Source of the DNA: Asterias rubens
Taxonomy: Eukaryota > Echinodermata > Asteroidea > Forcipulatida > Asteriidae
Direction of reading: 5' to 3'
Length of the DNA stretch: 64,000 bases
Assembly (NCBI RefSeq): GCF_902459465.1
Contig: NC_047066.1
Location: forward strand, 9,179,047-9,243,046
The first letter of the stretch is position 1, and each line of letters opens with the position of its first letter. The translations under genes and the position numbers were made by a program. Below, one piece after another: positions 21,101 through 32,848 of the stretch. Below the pieces are notes generated by a model. It saw only the letters and a list, made by a program, of their open reading frames with translations. It was not told the origin of the DNA and made no database searches.

Positions 21101-24100
21101 TGCTGGACTGGGATACTGGCAGCCGGGAAGACTGGTGGTGTTGAGGTTTCCTCTGGTTGGATGATGTCTTGCACAGTTTCAGCATTGGTCTGTTTGTTCT
21201 GTTGCGCCTCTGTTGGTGAAAAAACAGAAAGTCAAATGACAATTAAACAAAGCAATTTCTTCAAAATGTATGAGTTTTGGAGGTAACCTTTTCAAGGTGG
21301 GATTAAATGAGTGTCTTATTTACACTGTGTCTCACAAAACACAGATCCGGTAATGTTTCCCCTATGTGGTTGTCTTTTTTTTTACCAAAGGGGATGGACC
21401 CTCTGATATTTTTATTTAAATTTAATCTTTCAGAAAGAAATGCCTTTAACTGTATTTCTGCAGGGCTTGGAAAAATATGCCTATCATGATCATACCTCGT
21501 GCAGGGGATAAAAATTAACAGTGTAAGTACATGTGTAAACTCCAGGGTACAAAACATTCACTGGTCCACTGACTTTCGCACTTGGCCACTAACCCCACAA
21601 CCAAACAAGTCCTACAGTCTAGTGCTTTCCATAACACAAATCAGAAGAAGATTTACAAGTTCTTCAAATTTCAATATTTTCGAAAATTAAAGCAATTACA
21701 AAGAAAGATATGCACTTTGGTCACGTAAAACTTACTGAGCTACAACCAATTAAAGGGAAGGAGCAGGCTTGGTAATTGTCAAAGACCAGTCTTCTCACTT
21801 GATGTATCCCAACATACATGACATAAGCAAAAAATAACGAGCCTGTGAAAAATTGGGCTCAATTGGTCATCGAAGTTGCGAGAAAATGATGAAAGAAAAA
21901 ACACCCTTGTTCATGTTGTTGAACGAATTTGTGTGCTTTCAGATAGGAATAACAGACTTCTGGCTAGAAGTCTTTTATTATTTGAGTGACAAATTACCTC
22001 TTTCTCAAAATTTATGTACTTCAGAGGGAGCCGTTTCTCACAATGTTTTATACTATAAAGAGCTCTATATTACCAAGTAAGTTTTTATAATAATATTTGT
22101 TTCGAGTAATTACCAAATGTGTACCTTCCCTTTAAAGCAATTACAAGGAAAGATTGCACTTTGGTCTTGAAAGTAAAACTTACTGAGCTACAACCTCTGT
22201 AAACAAGGGGGGTAGAGTATTCCACAACTTTGGAGCAGCAAAGAACATGTACATTATGTGCAAACCTCAAGGTAAACAAGCAGTAACTTTTTAAAAATGA
22301 ATGTGAAATTTAAAGGAACACGTTGCCTTGGATCGGTCGAGTTGGTCTTTGAAAAGCGTTTGTACAATGATCTACACAAATTTGCCTTGAAATTGCGTGA
22401 TTTTCCTTTTACTTTGCGAACTAACACGGTCGGCCATTTATGGGAGTAAAAAATTTGACTCCCACAAACGGCCGACCATGTTAGTCGATTTCGAGTGATT
22501 TTTGTGTGGATCATAATATTCTACTTTTAAAATATGTTTCTAATCCTATGCATTTTATAACAAACGTTTACAAACTCGACCGATCCAAGGCAACGTGTTC
22601 CTTTACTTGGCAACCAATGCAGTATTGTGCATTATATCATATTGTTCTGTGTACAGTTGTGCCACATACATGTACTTCACAAACCAATGCAGTTGAACAA
22701 TTTCAAATGGTTGGTCAACTTGTTGGAAAATGTGGGCTGATTAAAGCACCAAAACAAAAAGTAACTTTTAAATAGTTTGTTTAATTTTGTTTAATTTTCT
22801 TACCGACGTCAGTTACAAAAGTGTATCTCTTCTCTTTAACACCATCTTCACTTGTTTCCACCTCCACAAATAAAACACCGAGTTGGGAGAGAAGTTGGAC
22901 AGCTATCTCACTATCTGAAGAACAAAAATAAATAAAAAATCTTGACACTAAAAACTATTTGCTCCTTGAGTGATTAGGGGCCATTCAGAGAAGTTAAAAT
23001 TTTATAAACTTTCGATTTTATTTCAAAATTGTTTTGAAGTTGATAGAGTCCTCATTATTTATCATTGCTATTCATGGTTTATTAAAATACTGCAATACAG
23101 CTGTTAAAAGCCGAAGTGTACAGTTTAAAAATAACAGTCAGTTAAAATATGACAGATATTAAACGCGAGTGGTGAAAGCATGACCAGTTTTCAACTATAC
23201 CTAATGTTAAAAATGTGTAATATGCAGTTGTATTCACTGCCCTTCCAGTGCACAAATTTCCAACATCTAAAATATTTTTTAAGTTGTTCCCCAATAGTGT
23301 ATTATCCATCACAAATACCATCACATAGCAATTTATTCAAGCTTCTCCCTATGAAACTGGGCCTTCTGGACCCAAATTGCCCAAGTTCTGTCAAAGCACG
23401 CTGAAGTGAAATGAAGTCTGTATGCTTTTTACTTGATGTTCATATTTTAGTTTTCAAAGCTCCACTGTGCAATCTAAAGAAATTCAACAAGTTAAAAGAA
23501 GATGATTTTGAAAACTTAATTCCAGAAAAAAAAGAGAAAAAAAAAACAAAAAAACAAAAAACATACAAAACGTAATTCACTTGTATCAACCAGCAATGTA
23601 CACGCATCGGCCCTGTTTTTGCCCTTATTGCTGTACACTAGCCTGTGCATAGGGAAGAATCCTTAATTTTTCCACAAACCCCTTACCATCTTCAGATGCA
23701 GTCTGAGCCTGGATTCTTGCAACCAATCGAGTAGTCTTGTTGATCAGAGTATCCAGAACTCTATCCAGCTGACTCTGCCTCCGTAAAGACTCCCAAAGCA
23801 GCTGACAATCTGGAGACAAAAATACAAAAGTGTAAGAGAGAGAAAAAGTACGACAACACAGGTAGGCCCAAAGTTTTCTATGAACTTCTGTTAAGTTTGT
23901 ACCACATCCTTGATACATAGACCTACAAAATGCCCCCTTTTCCTTCCCACAATGCATTTTGACAATTGAAATGAAATGTTGCAAAAAAGGTTGAAAGAAA
24001 AATGTCCAAATTGAACATTCATGGTTCATTGACATCGAGTAAGCCGCATACAGCAACCCGTGACCCTGCCTGATGTGATTGTTAATCACGTTATAAATGA

Positions 24101-25869
24101 AACTGGCACTCGTATGTACTATTTATTTTTCAGTTCTGCAGTTAGACCTGTTTTTTTTATTATTGTTATGGTTTATTTATTAACTGCACTGGCGGCCAAG
24201 CAGGGCGAAAAAGTACATTTACAAGTAAAAATAGTTTGTTTAAAAAAATATTTTATATTACAGACTAGTATTGATAGACTAGTTTGGTTATATAAACTTT
24301 TTTTTATGTGGGTCACACTAAATACCGACAACTCTGTAATAGAATTGTCCAAGTACGTCGAATAGACAACATGGCGAATATTTCCGTTCGTTACTAAATT
24401 TGGGGTGAAAAACACTTTTTTACAATTAAAAATACAAATGTTTCAACAGTTTGAAAGTGATTTAGATGCATATGACTCGTGTGCATATATTTAACGTTGA
24501 CTTATGTTAAAATGTTCTGTTAAAGTGCATTTAAAAATTGTTGTTGTGAGTTGTCAGTATTTAGTGTGACCGTTTTATGTTTAATATACTGATTGAAAAG
24601 TGATGGCGCTGTTCCATTCAGTGACACTCCAACACTGCTGACTCATGGAGAGGTAGCCCTTGATCGAGATTCACACAAAACTGTAAGAATGTTTACAAGT
24701 TTTATGGTAAGGGTCTACATGTCTGTCTGGGTATGTTCGTAGTTTTGTCAGGTCGTCAGGGTGTAGTTGATGAACATAATGAGAACCAGAAGAAAAACTG
24801 GTTGACAATTGTGTCAGTAAGTGGATTTGTAAGAGAGACTGCGAGGATATTTTTCAGATCCTCTCTTTCTTTTTTTTGTAGGTTATTTTAAATATTGGCC
24901 TTTTTGTAATAATACATTGTACGCTACACTAGCCATTCTTTGTAGTAGTAGGCCCTATTTGCTGTTTATAATATGAATAATATAATTCATATTTACGTTG
25001 AGGCCGAGTACAAAAAGAAACATGTTTAGCGTCCCCGCCCGCTTCCTTTTAAGAGGCCGCCTCTTTTTTCCAAAATTCATAATGAAAAAAGTGATATATT
25101 TTAAACGATCTCAGCTAAAACAATAATAAAGTTTTGCCTGGATGTCTTGTAGTACATGTTGTACAAGTTGTACAACACGTTTCGTTTATGTATTGTGTGT
25201 TTGAGCAGTAGAAAAAACAATGGATTTTGACATTTTAAAAAGAAGGCCATCTTGAAATAAAAAATAAAAAATAAAAAGCCCTCCTCCTTCCTTTTTTTGA
25301 GAAACCTGGACGCTAACATGTTTCTTTTTTTACTCGGCACAACACATTATAAAATTAATAAAATATAATATAAAAAAAATTAAAATAAACAAATCATAAA
25401 ATTAATAAATGGGCTTATACTTACAACTTAAAATTAAACTTGATTTTATATAAGGTTTATGACAGTAATGAGTAAGTAACAGTAACACTAACACTGTATT
25501 CAGTAACACACAACACAATGATTTATTATGTAATTTTAATATAACTATAATATATTATAAATTTATTGTTATTTTATAAAACAAATATGATCAAATCAAA
25601 TGAAATGCAACGCAAATCAGGATAATTTTCGAGAAAATCCAGTGAAACTAAAATTACAAGAACAAGGATTTACTGTTGAACAAAAATGAAAAACACCTTT
25701 TATCACGAATTGGATGCAGTTTGGGTCCTCACAAATTGATGTGCACTTTTTGTTTACCTTTTGAATTGCCAATCGAGTTCGATGTGGTCTGCATTTCATC
25801 ATCAACATGCTCATCTTGATTTGTAGATTCTAGTTTCACTAAAGAAACTGAAAAATCAGGGTCATCCAT
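18142..25869 (-). CDS. 16-finger C2H2 zinc-finger protein with AT-hooks
   Basis: Four minus-strand exons: 25758-25869 (ATG 25869-25867), 23687-23809, 22804-22914 and 18142-21209, totalling 1137 aa. The three small exons encode an acidic leader plus a leucine-rich segment (CQLLWESLRRQSQLDRVLD, then EIAVQLLSQLGVLFVEVE) that I do not recognise as BTB, KRAB, SCAN or ZAD. The large exon carries six spaced fingers (about residues 190-465), a long acidic linker with two AT-hook cores (KKRGRPRK near 635, KKRGRP near 692), and ten fingers (about 705-985) that include TGEKP-like links such as HSAEKPYKC. The C-terminus is Q/T/P-rich, like an activation domain. This is a likely sequence-specific nuclear transcription regulator. 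I cannot assign an orthologue because the fingers alone are not diagnostic. Translations of the other frames over this exon are shadows. Confidence 0.92.
21750..22136 (-). repeat. Family A repeat, AAAGGGAAGG subtype, with flanking duplication
   Basis: The ends read TTAAAGGGAAGGAGCAGGCT and GTGTACCTTCCCTTTAA. The body is the reverse complement of the 13573 copy. About 60 bp of flanking sequence (AAAGCAATTACAAAG...GAGCTACAACC) occurs on both sides, at 21688-21748 and 22134-22193. It lies in intron 3 of the zinc-finger gene. Confidence 0.88.
22311..22605. repeat. Long foldback element, AAAGGAACACGTTGCC type
   Basis: TAAAGGAACACGTTGCCTTG and CGATCCAAGGCAACGTGTTC form the ends. Central arms CGGTCGGCCATTTATGGGAG and CTCCCACAAACGGCCGACC meet near 22455, so nearly the whole 295 bp can fold. 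Confidence 0.9.
24311..24571. repeat. Foldback element with about 24-bp inverted ends
   Basis: GGTCACACTAAATACCGACA at the left and GTCAGTATTTAGTGTGACC at the right are inverted copies with one change. The interior is AT-rich and not clearly palindromic. It lies in intron 1 of the zinc-finger gene. Confidence 0.8.
25003..25338. repeat. Foldback element with about 30-bp inverted ends
   Basis: GCCGAGTACAAAAAGAAACA at the left and TTTCTTTTTTTACTCGGC at the right are complementary and continue inward through CATGTTTAGCGTCC / GGACGCTAACATG. Interior CCTCTTTTTTCC/AAAAAGAAGG arms are weaker. Confidence 0.8.
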
Positions 25870-27070
25870 CGCACTAGGCTTTGCAAATATTGGAAGCAAA
25901 TAGCGAAATAGCGGGGGAAATTTTAACGACGCGATTAATTTGATAGAAATTGTCTGGTAACTAGTGTTCTTTATGACTTCTATGGTGGCTCAGCAAAAGT
26001 TCGTTGGTGACCAGACTAATGGACAAAAGACAACTCGACCCAAACTCGACCTGTGCATGCTATTAACCACCTTTGGCGGGCGGGGACGGATAGTTGGGGG
26101 AAGGGGAACACTTTTGAACAAATTTCTCCCATGCAGTTTCCATATTTTCACTGAAAAAATGAAACAGATTGAGTAAATATAATGTTCTAGGGTTAAATTG
26201 CATGTACCAGGATTTTATTTTCTCCACCCCCTCCCCCCCTCCCCCCCCCCCCAAAAAAAAACCTCCACCTCAACTTCATCAGTTAGTATAGCCTTAGTCC
26301 AAGAGGTAACTATCTCATACTCGTAACGTAACGTAATAATAATCAGACATAGGGTGCGCTTAGAACGTCTTGGAACCAAGGCTACTGTCAGTTGTGCATT
26401 GGGCAAGTGACACAAGGATTCGCTCGACCCCCGCGTATGTTCTAGTGATGGTTTTGAGCAGTGCTATTATTTGCTGGGGCTAAGGTTGGTTGCTTGGCGT
26501 TTGTATATAAAGAATTTAATTTTCTAACGGTATCGACGATTGGGTCGTTTTCTTGCTGTTGCTTGTAAGGCTTCTAACTTCTGGCCAATTGTAATTGCTG
26601 TTTTATATTTGATTTCAGTCGCCATTTTGTTAGATGGACATACTGTCCTCCTAATTGAAAGCGATTTGTTTTGAAAACGATTTATTTAGTAACTATTCTA
26701 TTGTAAATTTAATCATTAATGTCATTGTAAAACTTCGTTATCGACTTCCAATGGTCTTGATGGTGGTGAGACGGTAAGTAAAGTGAAGTCAGACTCGGAG
26801 TCGGACCGGAGACAGAAGAAAGATCAGACTCGAGCCTTTCGTCTTTCGATTCGAGGTCGAATCGAAGGTCCATAACTTTATAAGTGTGGCCTTATTATAC
26901 ATCCCAAAAATTTGGAGATTGCTTGCAGTACTGATCCAGATCCAGATTTGCTCAATTTTTACCACCTTCAACAGGGCCGCAGCATGGGGACCGGGGGCAA
27001 TTTTGTTCTTCTACCGTACTTCCAAATTTCCATCCCTAACCCTAACTAAATCTAAAACAATCCCCATCCC

Positions 27071-27227
27071 ATAAGGTTTATCGCGATTCAGAAAGGCACT
27101 GCATTGTGGGAAGGAATATGGGGCGGTTACTATGCAGTTTGTACGACTCGCGCACGCAACGCCCATACCTTTGTGTGGGTTCAACAGTGCCCTCTCTTGA
27201 TATTTTGCTATTCGCGATAAACCTTAT
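27071..27227. repeat. Foldback element, ATAAGGTTTATCGCGA type
   Basis: ATAAGGTTTATCGCGATTC and TTCGCGATAAACCTTAT are exact inverted ends of about 16 bp. The 157-bp interior contains GGCGGTTACTATGCAG and CACGCAACGCCC. Confidence 0.85.
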
Positions 27228-27369
27228 TGAAAAGCACTACGACAGTGGCAATTTTGATGTACAGAACACAAAATAAAAAAATGGGTTCAAACATAAACAA
27301 ATGACAATAATAATAGGACTAGGAGCATGTTATGGCATTTGAATGTCACTTTTAAAAAATCTTGAATCA

Positions 27370-27516
27370 ATAGATGGATTGCAATATGCGTCATCGACTG
27401 CCATCTTTGATGTATTAACAAAGGAAAGTGCACGCGTGTATGCGCTGCGCGTTCACTTTTCCCTTGTTAATACATCAAAGATGGCGATCAATGACGCGTA
27501 TTGTAATCCATCTATA
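27370..27516. repeat. Near-perfect foldback element
   Basis: ATAGATGGATTGCAATATGC / GCGTATTGTAATCCATCTAT ends continue inward through GCCATCTTTGATGTATTAAC / GTTAATACATCAAAGATGGC to a short centre. Almost the whole 147 bp is one hairpin. Confidence 0.92.
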
Positions 27517-27720
27517 CTTCACTTATTCAATTATTATTTTTATTTATTAAATAAAGGGCCAACCAGTGTCATCCAGCAATGTGCAATTCTTTGGTTCAAT
27601 GAACTAGAGCGACTTTATACAATCTTTGTATACCGGTAAGATGGATACAGTACCAGCAGTACCACTCATCTTAATTCCTGTATAAGTAAAACCAACAAAT
27701 GAAGTGATGACGCAATCACC

Positions 27721-30700
27721 ATGACAACACCGAGGTCCAATCACACTGGCAGAACACTGGGGAATGTTCGAGTTGGCAACAAATCAACGATCTTCCCACC
27801 ACTTGCAAAGACTCTCAGTGATTCTAATAAGGTACTTGTTTTGTCTTTAGTTTCAGGAATGAAATTGTCTTTGATGAACACTTACGTGTGCAGTACACAT
27901 TTGCAAGTGAGGTTAAAAATTAAAAAAATGCTACACTTCTCCAGACTGGACTGTTCCTACCATAATTACTTAGAACTGGCTCTTTGCAAAAGTTGTGGAA
28001 AATTCATAATTGGGGTTCCAAATTGCTCTTTTAAGTACTTTTACATGCAATAACAGATTAATCAGGATGGCCAAGTTTAAAGAAAGGGTGATGGAGAAAG
28101 TGCAACTCTGCACTTTTCTATTCTATGAATAACCTACAATGTCTACCTTTACAGTACAATATTTGAAAGTAGTGTTTTGTTCAATTCTTCAAAATAAATT
28201 TCCTGTCACTTCTTTTGAAAAGGCTTTCTTCCAAGAGCATCGTCTTATGATCCATGGTGATGCACTATCTACCCCTTCCAAATCACCAGTAAAAGAGGAA
28301 TTGATATCCCCAAGGTCAGTGACCTCATCGCGACCCCTGACCTCTAGATCTGATCCCAGCAGCAGGGCCCAAGAGGAGATGAAAGACCTCCATGTGAGTA
28401 ATCTCAGCAGGCCTGGGCCCACATTTCATAAAACCTGTAAGCACAGACGAACCTTGCTTAGCAGAAACAGGTCACCATGTGAAAGACCAGTGAAACTACG
28501 TGCCCCAATAATTTTTTTTCTGTTATGCAAGATTTTGTTGTGCTTAGCAAGTTGTTATGCTTACACTCTACAGGCTTTATGAAATTGGGCCCAGTAGAAA
28601 TTTGCCCCAAATTCATGAAAGTATAAATACTAATTATAACAATTGTTTTTGTGTTTATTGTCTGTTTTTAATGAGCCAAAAACAGTAGTATTGTTACATT
28701 TGTCATGCTGTAAACTTTCTTTGACAAATTGCATGTATATTATTCTACAATATAATAACTTTATAGACAAAACATACACAAGGTCAAACAAGGACTTTCC
28801 AAACTGTATTCCGGTCTCAACTTCAACTTTACAAAAGTGTAATTTTAAATTCCTACAAGTATGACGCTCATCAAGATACATGCACTATAAATGTGGTCGG
28901 ATTTATCAACCCCGCCATTACTCTGTCAGGAAATTGGTGTGACTCAATGTGTAAAAAGCAAAAGTATTCAGAAATAGATTCAGAAATCGTTTATTTCTGG
29001 TTTTTGGCTCTAGAATTAAAAATGCATTAGTCATGAATATAATTGAGATGTACTCATCTTTACTAATCCAATAGACACGTGACAAGCAGCATCGGAATCG
29101 CATCCAATCCCTACAGAAGGTGATTGATCAGCTTAAGGCTGAGCTTAAAGTCAAGGCAGAAGAGCTTACTCAAGTGCAGGCACGCCTACTACAAATTGTG
29201 AGTTATTTACAGAATCTTGAGTTATTTAAAGTATTTCAATCATCAACAAGGATGAAATTTTTCCGGATATTTGCCAAAATCCAGAAATTTTCTGAATTTA
29301 GTTTTTTACCTAAAATACCTAGAAAAAATTATATAACAAAATAAAAAATTGTGTGGCAACTCCCAGGCAAAATAAATAGCGCTGCCAATGGTGCCACCAG
29401 ACTCTGACTGTTTGTGTGATGAAGTTAAATGTTGTTAATGATTAGCATGTAGCCCCTTTTAATGCATTCTGACGCTTGCTGTAAAGGGAGCATAAGTTCC
29501 ACTTTCTGTAGTTTTAACAGAGCAAGTCACAAACTGTATAACAGGATACTTTGTGACAATATCTTTACTTTACTAAAGTAATATCTGTATGGTATCACAG
29601 GAAGAACATTATAAACGTTTGTATGAAGAAGAAAAGCAAGCACACAGTAAGACGAAGGAGGAACTGAGTAATACAAGAGATGAACTGAGGGAGAAAACCA
29701 TCTATGCTGAGCAGTTGAAGACACAGCATGAACGACAGCTTGTTGATATCAAATCTATGGTGAGTCAAAGGTCTTTCAGAATTATTTGTCAAAGTTAAGT
29801 AATTTTTTGTGACTAATTATTCACACATATCTGGCATGCCAGATATTAGGTTTTGTTGGAACTTTATGAAGATTTAGGAGGTATCATTTTTCTGTGAAAA
29901 CATTGGTTTCAAAATCAAAACCATGGCGACATTTTCATAATAAATACTTAATTTAGATTTTACACATTTAAGTTTGTGTTATGTTCTCTCTTTGCAGCAT
30001 GAACAAAACATGTCATCACTTCGAGTTGAGAAAGACAAAGAAATCAGCGAGCGTGAGGCAAGAATAGAGAAGATGAAGAAACAAATGGGTGACATCTTGA
30101 GAGATAATTCATGGTACGTTCAGTTCAGATTATTCCTCCAATGCTAAGTATGACAATAGAACTCCATTATAGCTAGGGGACATACTATAGTTGGCAGAAC
30201 AAAGCAGTTAACAGCACTGGACTCAAGCTTTGGTGTTGATCTTTTTGGCAGAGAATGAGTTTGTGTCCCGGTCATGACACTTGTGTCCTTAAGCAAAACA
30301 CATAACCATTGTTGCTGCGTCCTTCTGGTGGGGCGTAAAGCTGTAGGTCCTGTGTGTTGTGTAATTCACGTAAAAAAAAGAAGTGTATATGGCCTAGGCT
30401 TCTAAATGATCCGTAACACCTTGTAATAACCCCTTAAGGCCCGGTCTCACAGGCCCCGATAACGAGAACGAAAACGATAAAAATGCACGCCCTCGATTGG
30501 TTGAATGAGCGTGGGCGTATTCTGCGTGGAGCATTTCAACCAATCGAGGGCGTGCATTTTTATTGTTCTCATTATCGTTCTCGTTATCGGGACCTGTGTG
30601 ACCGGGCCTTTATGCTACATAAATATGGTCTTGATCAAATTTAAACAAAATTAAAAAAACCTGTCTAAGAATGTTTTTGTCCGTTCAAGTGCCTTGAATA

Positions 30701-32848
30701 CCTTATTATTCAGAGCTGCCAGCTCCCTGATTCTGCTGAAAGGTCCCTGAAGCTAAACCAATCTTTCCATGTTCCAGTGAACAAAAAAGTCTTCCTGATC
30801 ATGGAAACTTTGTCCCTAGTATGTTGAGTATCTGCCTGATTGTTGTACACAAATTCCCTGATTGATGCAAATGCTGGCAGCTCTGTAGTTGTATAATGGT
30901 TTTAAATGAAGGTCCATCAAACAGCTGGTTTTAATATCTTTCTGTGTTTCTTTTGAATTCATATTATCAGGGAGCGTCAGCAACAACTTGAGGAGTTGAG
31001 TAAAGAGTTAACCAAAGTATCTGATGAAGCTTCAGAATTGAGAATCAAGTATAAGAACGCTTCTTCCAAATCACAGGTATGGAATTCACATGGTCCGGAC
31101 CTCGGTCCGGCCTTTTTCCAAACCACGTCGTTGGCTTCTGCTATTTAGGCTGAATTATTGTTGGTACAGGGATTCAATCTTGGGCCAAAGCCAGAGTTGA
31201 AGCCTAGGCCCTGGTTTCAAAACAGGACGTGTTTCGAACAGTTTTAATAAGGGAATAAAAGGGTAGCGACGAGTTCTTCAACGTAAGTTTAAAGCCGGGA
31301 GGGTCGGCGGTTGTGTGCCTTTAACGCACGGCAACGGACCCTGCAAGGTTTTAAACGGACATTGAAAAACGAGTCGCTACTCTTTTATTCCCATTCATAA
31401 ATGCCCTTTTGTTAAAAAAACAAATACAGTTTTAGACACTTTAACAATTGAAAACTCAAGGTTTGAAATATTTTGTGAAGAATTTGTTCGAGGCGCATGG
31501 GTTGTGTGTACGTGCGCGCGCTTAGATTACGCGCTGATAGCTATGATTTGCGCGTTCTGCGTGATAATCTTGCGCGATAATCTTGCGCACGGAAGCCAGC
31601 TCAGTGTGCATAAACAGAGCTCCAGTGTGCATTAACAAAAGGTTTATGCACACCCACGTGACGCGCTCTCCACCAATAGGAGTAGAGAAACTGTCTGGGG
31701 TATTTATGAATTAATGTTAATGTCGATACGAGATATGACGGAAAACACGCAAAAGTGAACCACTTGTTGTCTACTGGCACATTAGCAGTTTTGTTTCAGT
31801 GGTTATGATTTTTGTAGGGTACCTGAAACCACCCAATGTGGTATGAATAGACTACTGGCTTATACTGAAAACAATTTAAGTGGATTATAGTTCCATTTCA
31901 CTCAGCTTTGCCTCGTGAACTTGAACTGTCCAGGTTTCATCCTCGTGACTAATTTTGCTATAATTTATTGTATTCATATGCATCCAATATGTGTACAACA
32001 AAGTAGTTCATGTAAAGCGCATTTTACAACGCAAAGTTTCTTGGTACCATTTGCAAAAGCAACACCTAGGCCTATCTAGGGCCCCCGGCAGGTGAAGTGT
32101 TTTTTTTTTGCTCTTTCATCCTCCTAATGTAATTTTTGTTTTGGTTTCTTAATCTTAGTCTTGTCAAAACTGCAGCCTTATGAAAGCAGACCTTGAGAAG
32201 AAGACTAAGAAGTTATCAGATAGGGAGGTCACTATACAACAACTCAACACAATCTGTAAGAAATTTGAAACACAACTAAAGCAACAGGTACGTGCAAATT
32301 ATGATAAAGTCAAAAATCTATTTCAAGATGTATATATAGTGTTAACCCACATCGGCCCCATGCAAATTTAACATCTACTATATTTCAAGATGATTCAAAT
32401 TTGTTCAATTGTCCGTTCCTTTTGTTAAGTTTTATCATTTGAAGTGTTTGCATATGTTTGGTGATGACTCTGAAAATTAATGGCAATAAAAACATTACTT
32501 GGTAATATTAAGTACAGCAGCTTTGAGAATTGTTTACTTTGAAGTACTGCTGAAGAAGAGCAGAGTTTACTGGTCGAAACGTAAAGACCAAACCGGCTCT
32601 TTTCAGAGCCATCACTCCCACAAATAAGTTTGATTACTTGGTTGTACCCGTAAGTTTACTATTTATTTACTTATAGTTAACTCTTACTAACGGTTGGGAA
32701 GCGCATCCCTTCAAAATGTCAAGTTATTATGTTAAAATAGCCGCTTTTAATTTTGATCCACTTTTCCTTCCTTCTCCTGCAGGATATACTCTTGAAGGAT
32801 TTTGCTGTTAGTAAAGGGTACAAGCCAGACAACGATCTAAGAAAATGA
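27721..32848 (+). CDS. Coiled-coil protein, family not recognised
   Basis: Eight exons fit in phase: 27721-27831 (ATG), 28223-28393, 29075-29197, 29601-29759, 29998-30113, 30971-31076, 32159-32287 and 32783-32848 (TGA), for 326 aa. The first 94 residues are Ser/Pro/Thr-rich and probably disordered. From about residue 95 to the end it is nearly continuous charged coiled coil (for example RIQSLQKVIDQLKAELKVKA and EEELSNTRDELREK-like heptads). A CxxC pair (SCQNC) opens exon 7. The C-terminus is KGYKPDNDLRK. The weakest junction is the acceptor before 28223, which has a poor pyrimidine tract; an ATG at 28247 in the same frame is an alternative start. Centrosomal, ciliary or cytoskeletal coiled-coil proteins are plausible relatives, but I cannot name one. 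The 3' UTR probably runs into the repeat-rich DNA after 32848. Confidence 0.75.
28413..28594. repeat. Foldback element, GGGCCCAATTTCAT type
   Basis: TGGGCCCACATTTCATAAAA and CTTTATGAAATTGGGCCCA form the ends. Internal CTTGCTTAGCAG and TGCTTAGCAAG arms are present. It begins 20 bp downstream of the exon 2 donor of the coiled-coil gene. Confidence 0.85.
30190..30420 (+). repeat. Partial tRNA-derived SINE (family S1)
   Basis: AAGCAGTTAACAGCACTGGA and GTCCCGGTCATGACACTTGT, followed by CTTAAGCAAAACACATAACC, match the S1 head and linker. The tail is not recognisable. Confidence 0.5.
30436..30610. repeat. Long foldback element, AAGGCCCGGTC type
   Basis: AAGGCCCGGTCTCACAGGCC / GGACCTGTGTGACCGGGCCTT ends are followed by GATAACGAGAACGAAAACGA and ATGCACGCCCTCGATTGGTT with full mirror copies. 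This gives a 175-bp hairpin. Confidence 0.93.
31241..31402. repeat. Foldback element, GGGAATAAAAG type
   Basis: GGGAATAAAAGGGTAGCGAC at the left is mirrored by GTCGCTACTCTTTTATTCCC at the right. A less paired GC-rich centre (GGGTCGGCGG...GGACCCTGC) lies between them. Confidence 0.85.

Larger units (their letters stand above)
25870..27720. other. Intergenic region between zinc-finger and coiled-coil genes
   Basis: The divergent genes are 1.85 kb apart. Two foldback elements (27071-27227 and 27370-27516) and C-runs (26225-26255) are present. The zinc-finger promoter should lie just above 25869 and the coiled-coil promoter below 27721. I see no clear TATA box or additional exon. Confidence 0.6.

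Noticed and set aside
20608-21144. 178-aa plus-strand frame over the zinc-finger exon
   Set aside because: Antisense shadow of a strongly supported minus-strand coding exon.
23625-24089. 154-aa minus-strand frame
   Set aside because: Only 23687-23809 inside it is exon. The rest is intron sequence read through the splice sites.
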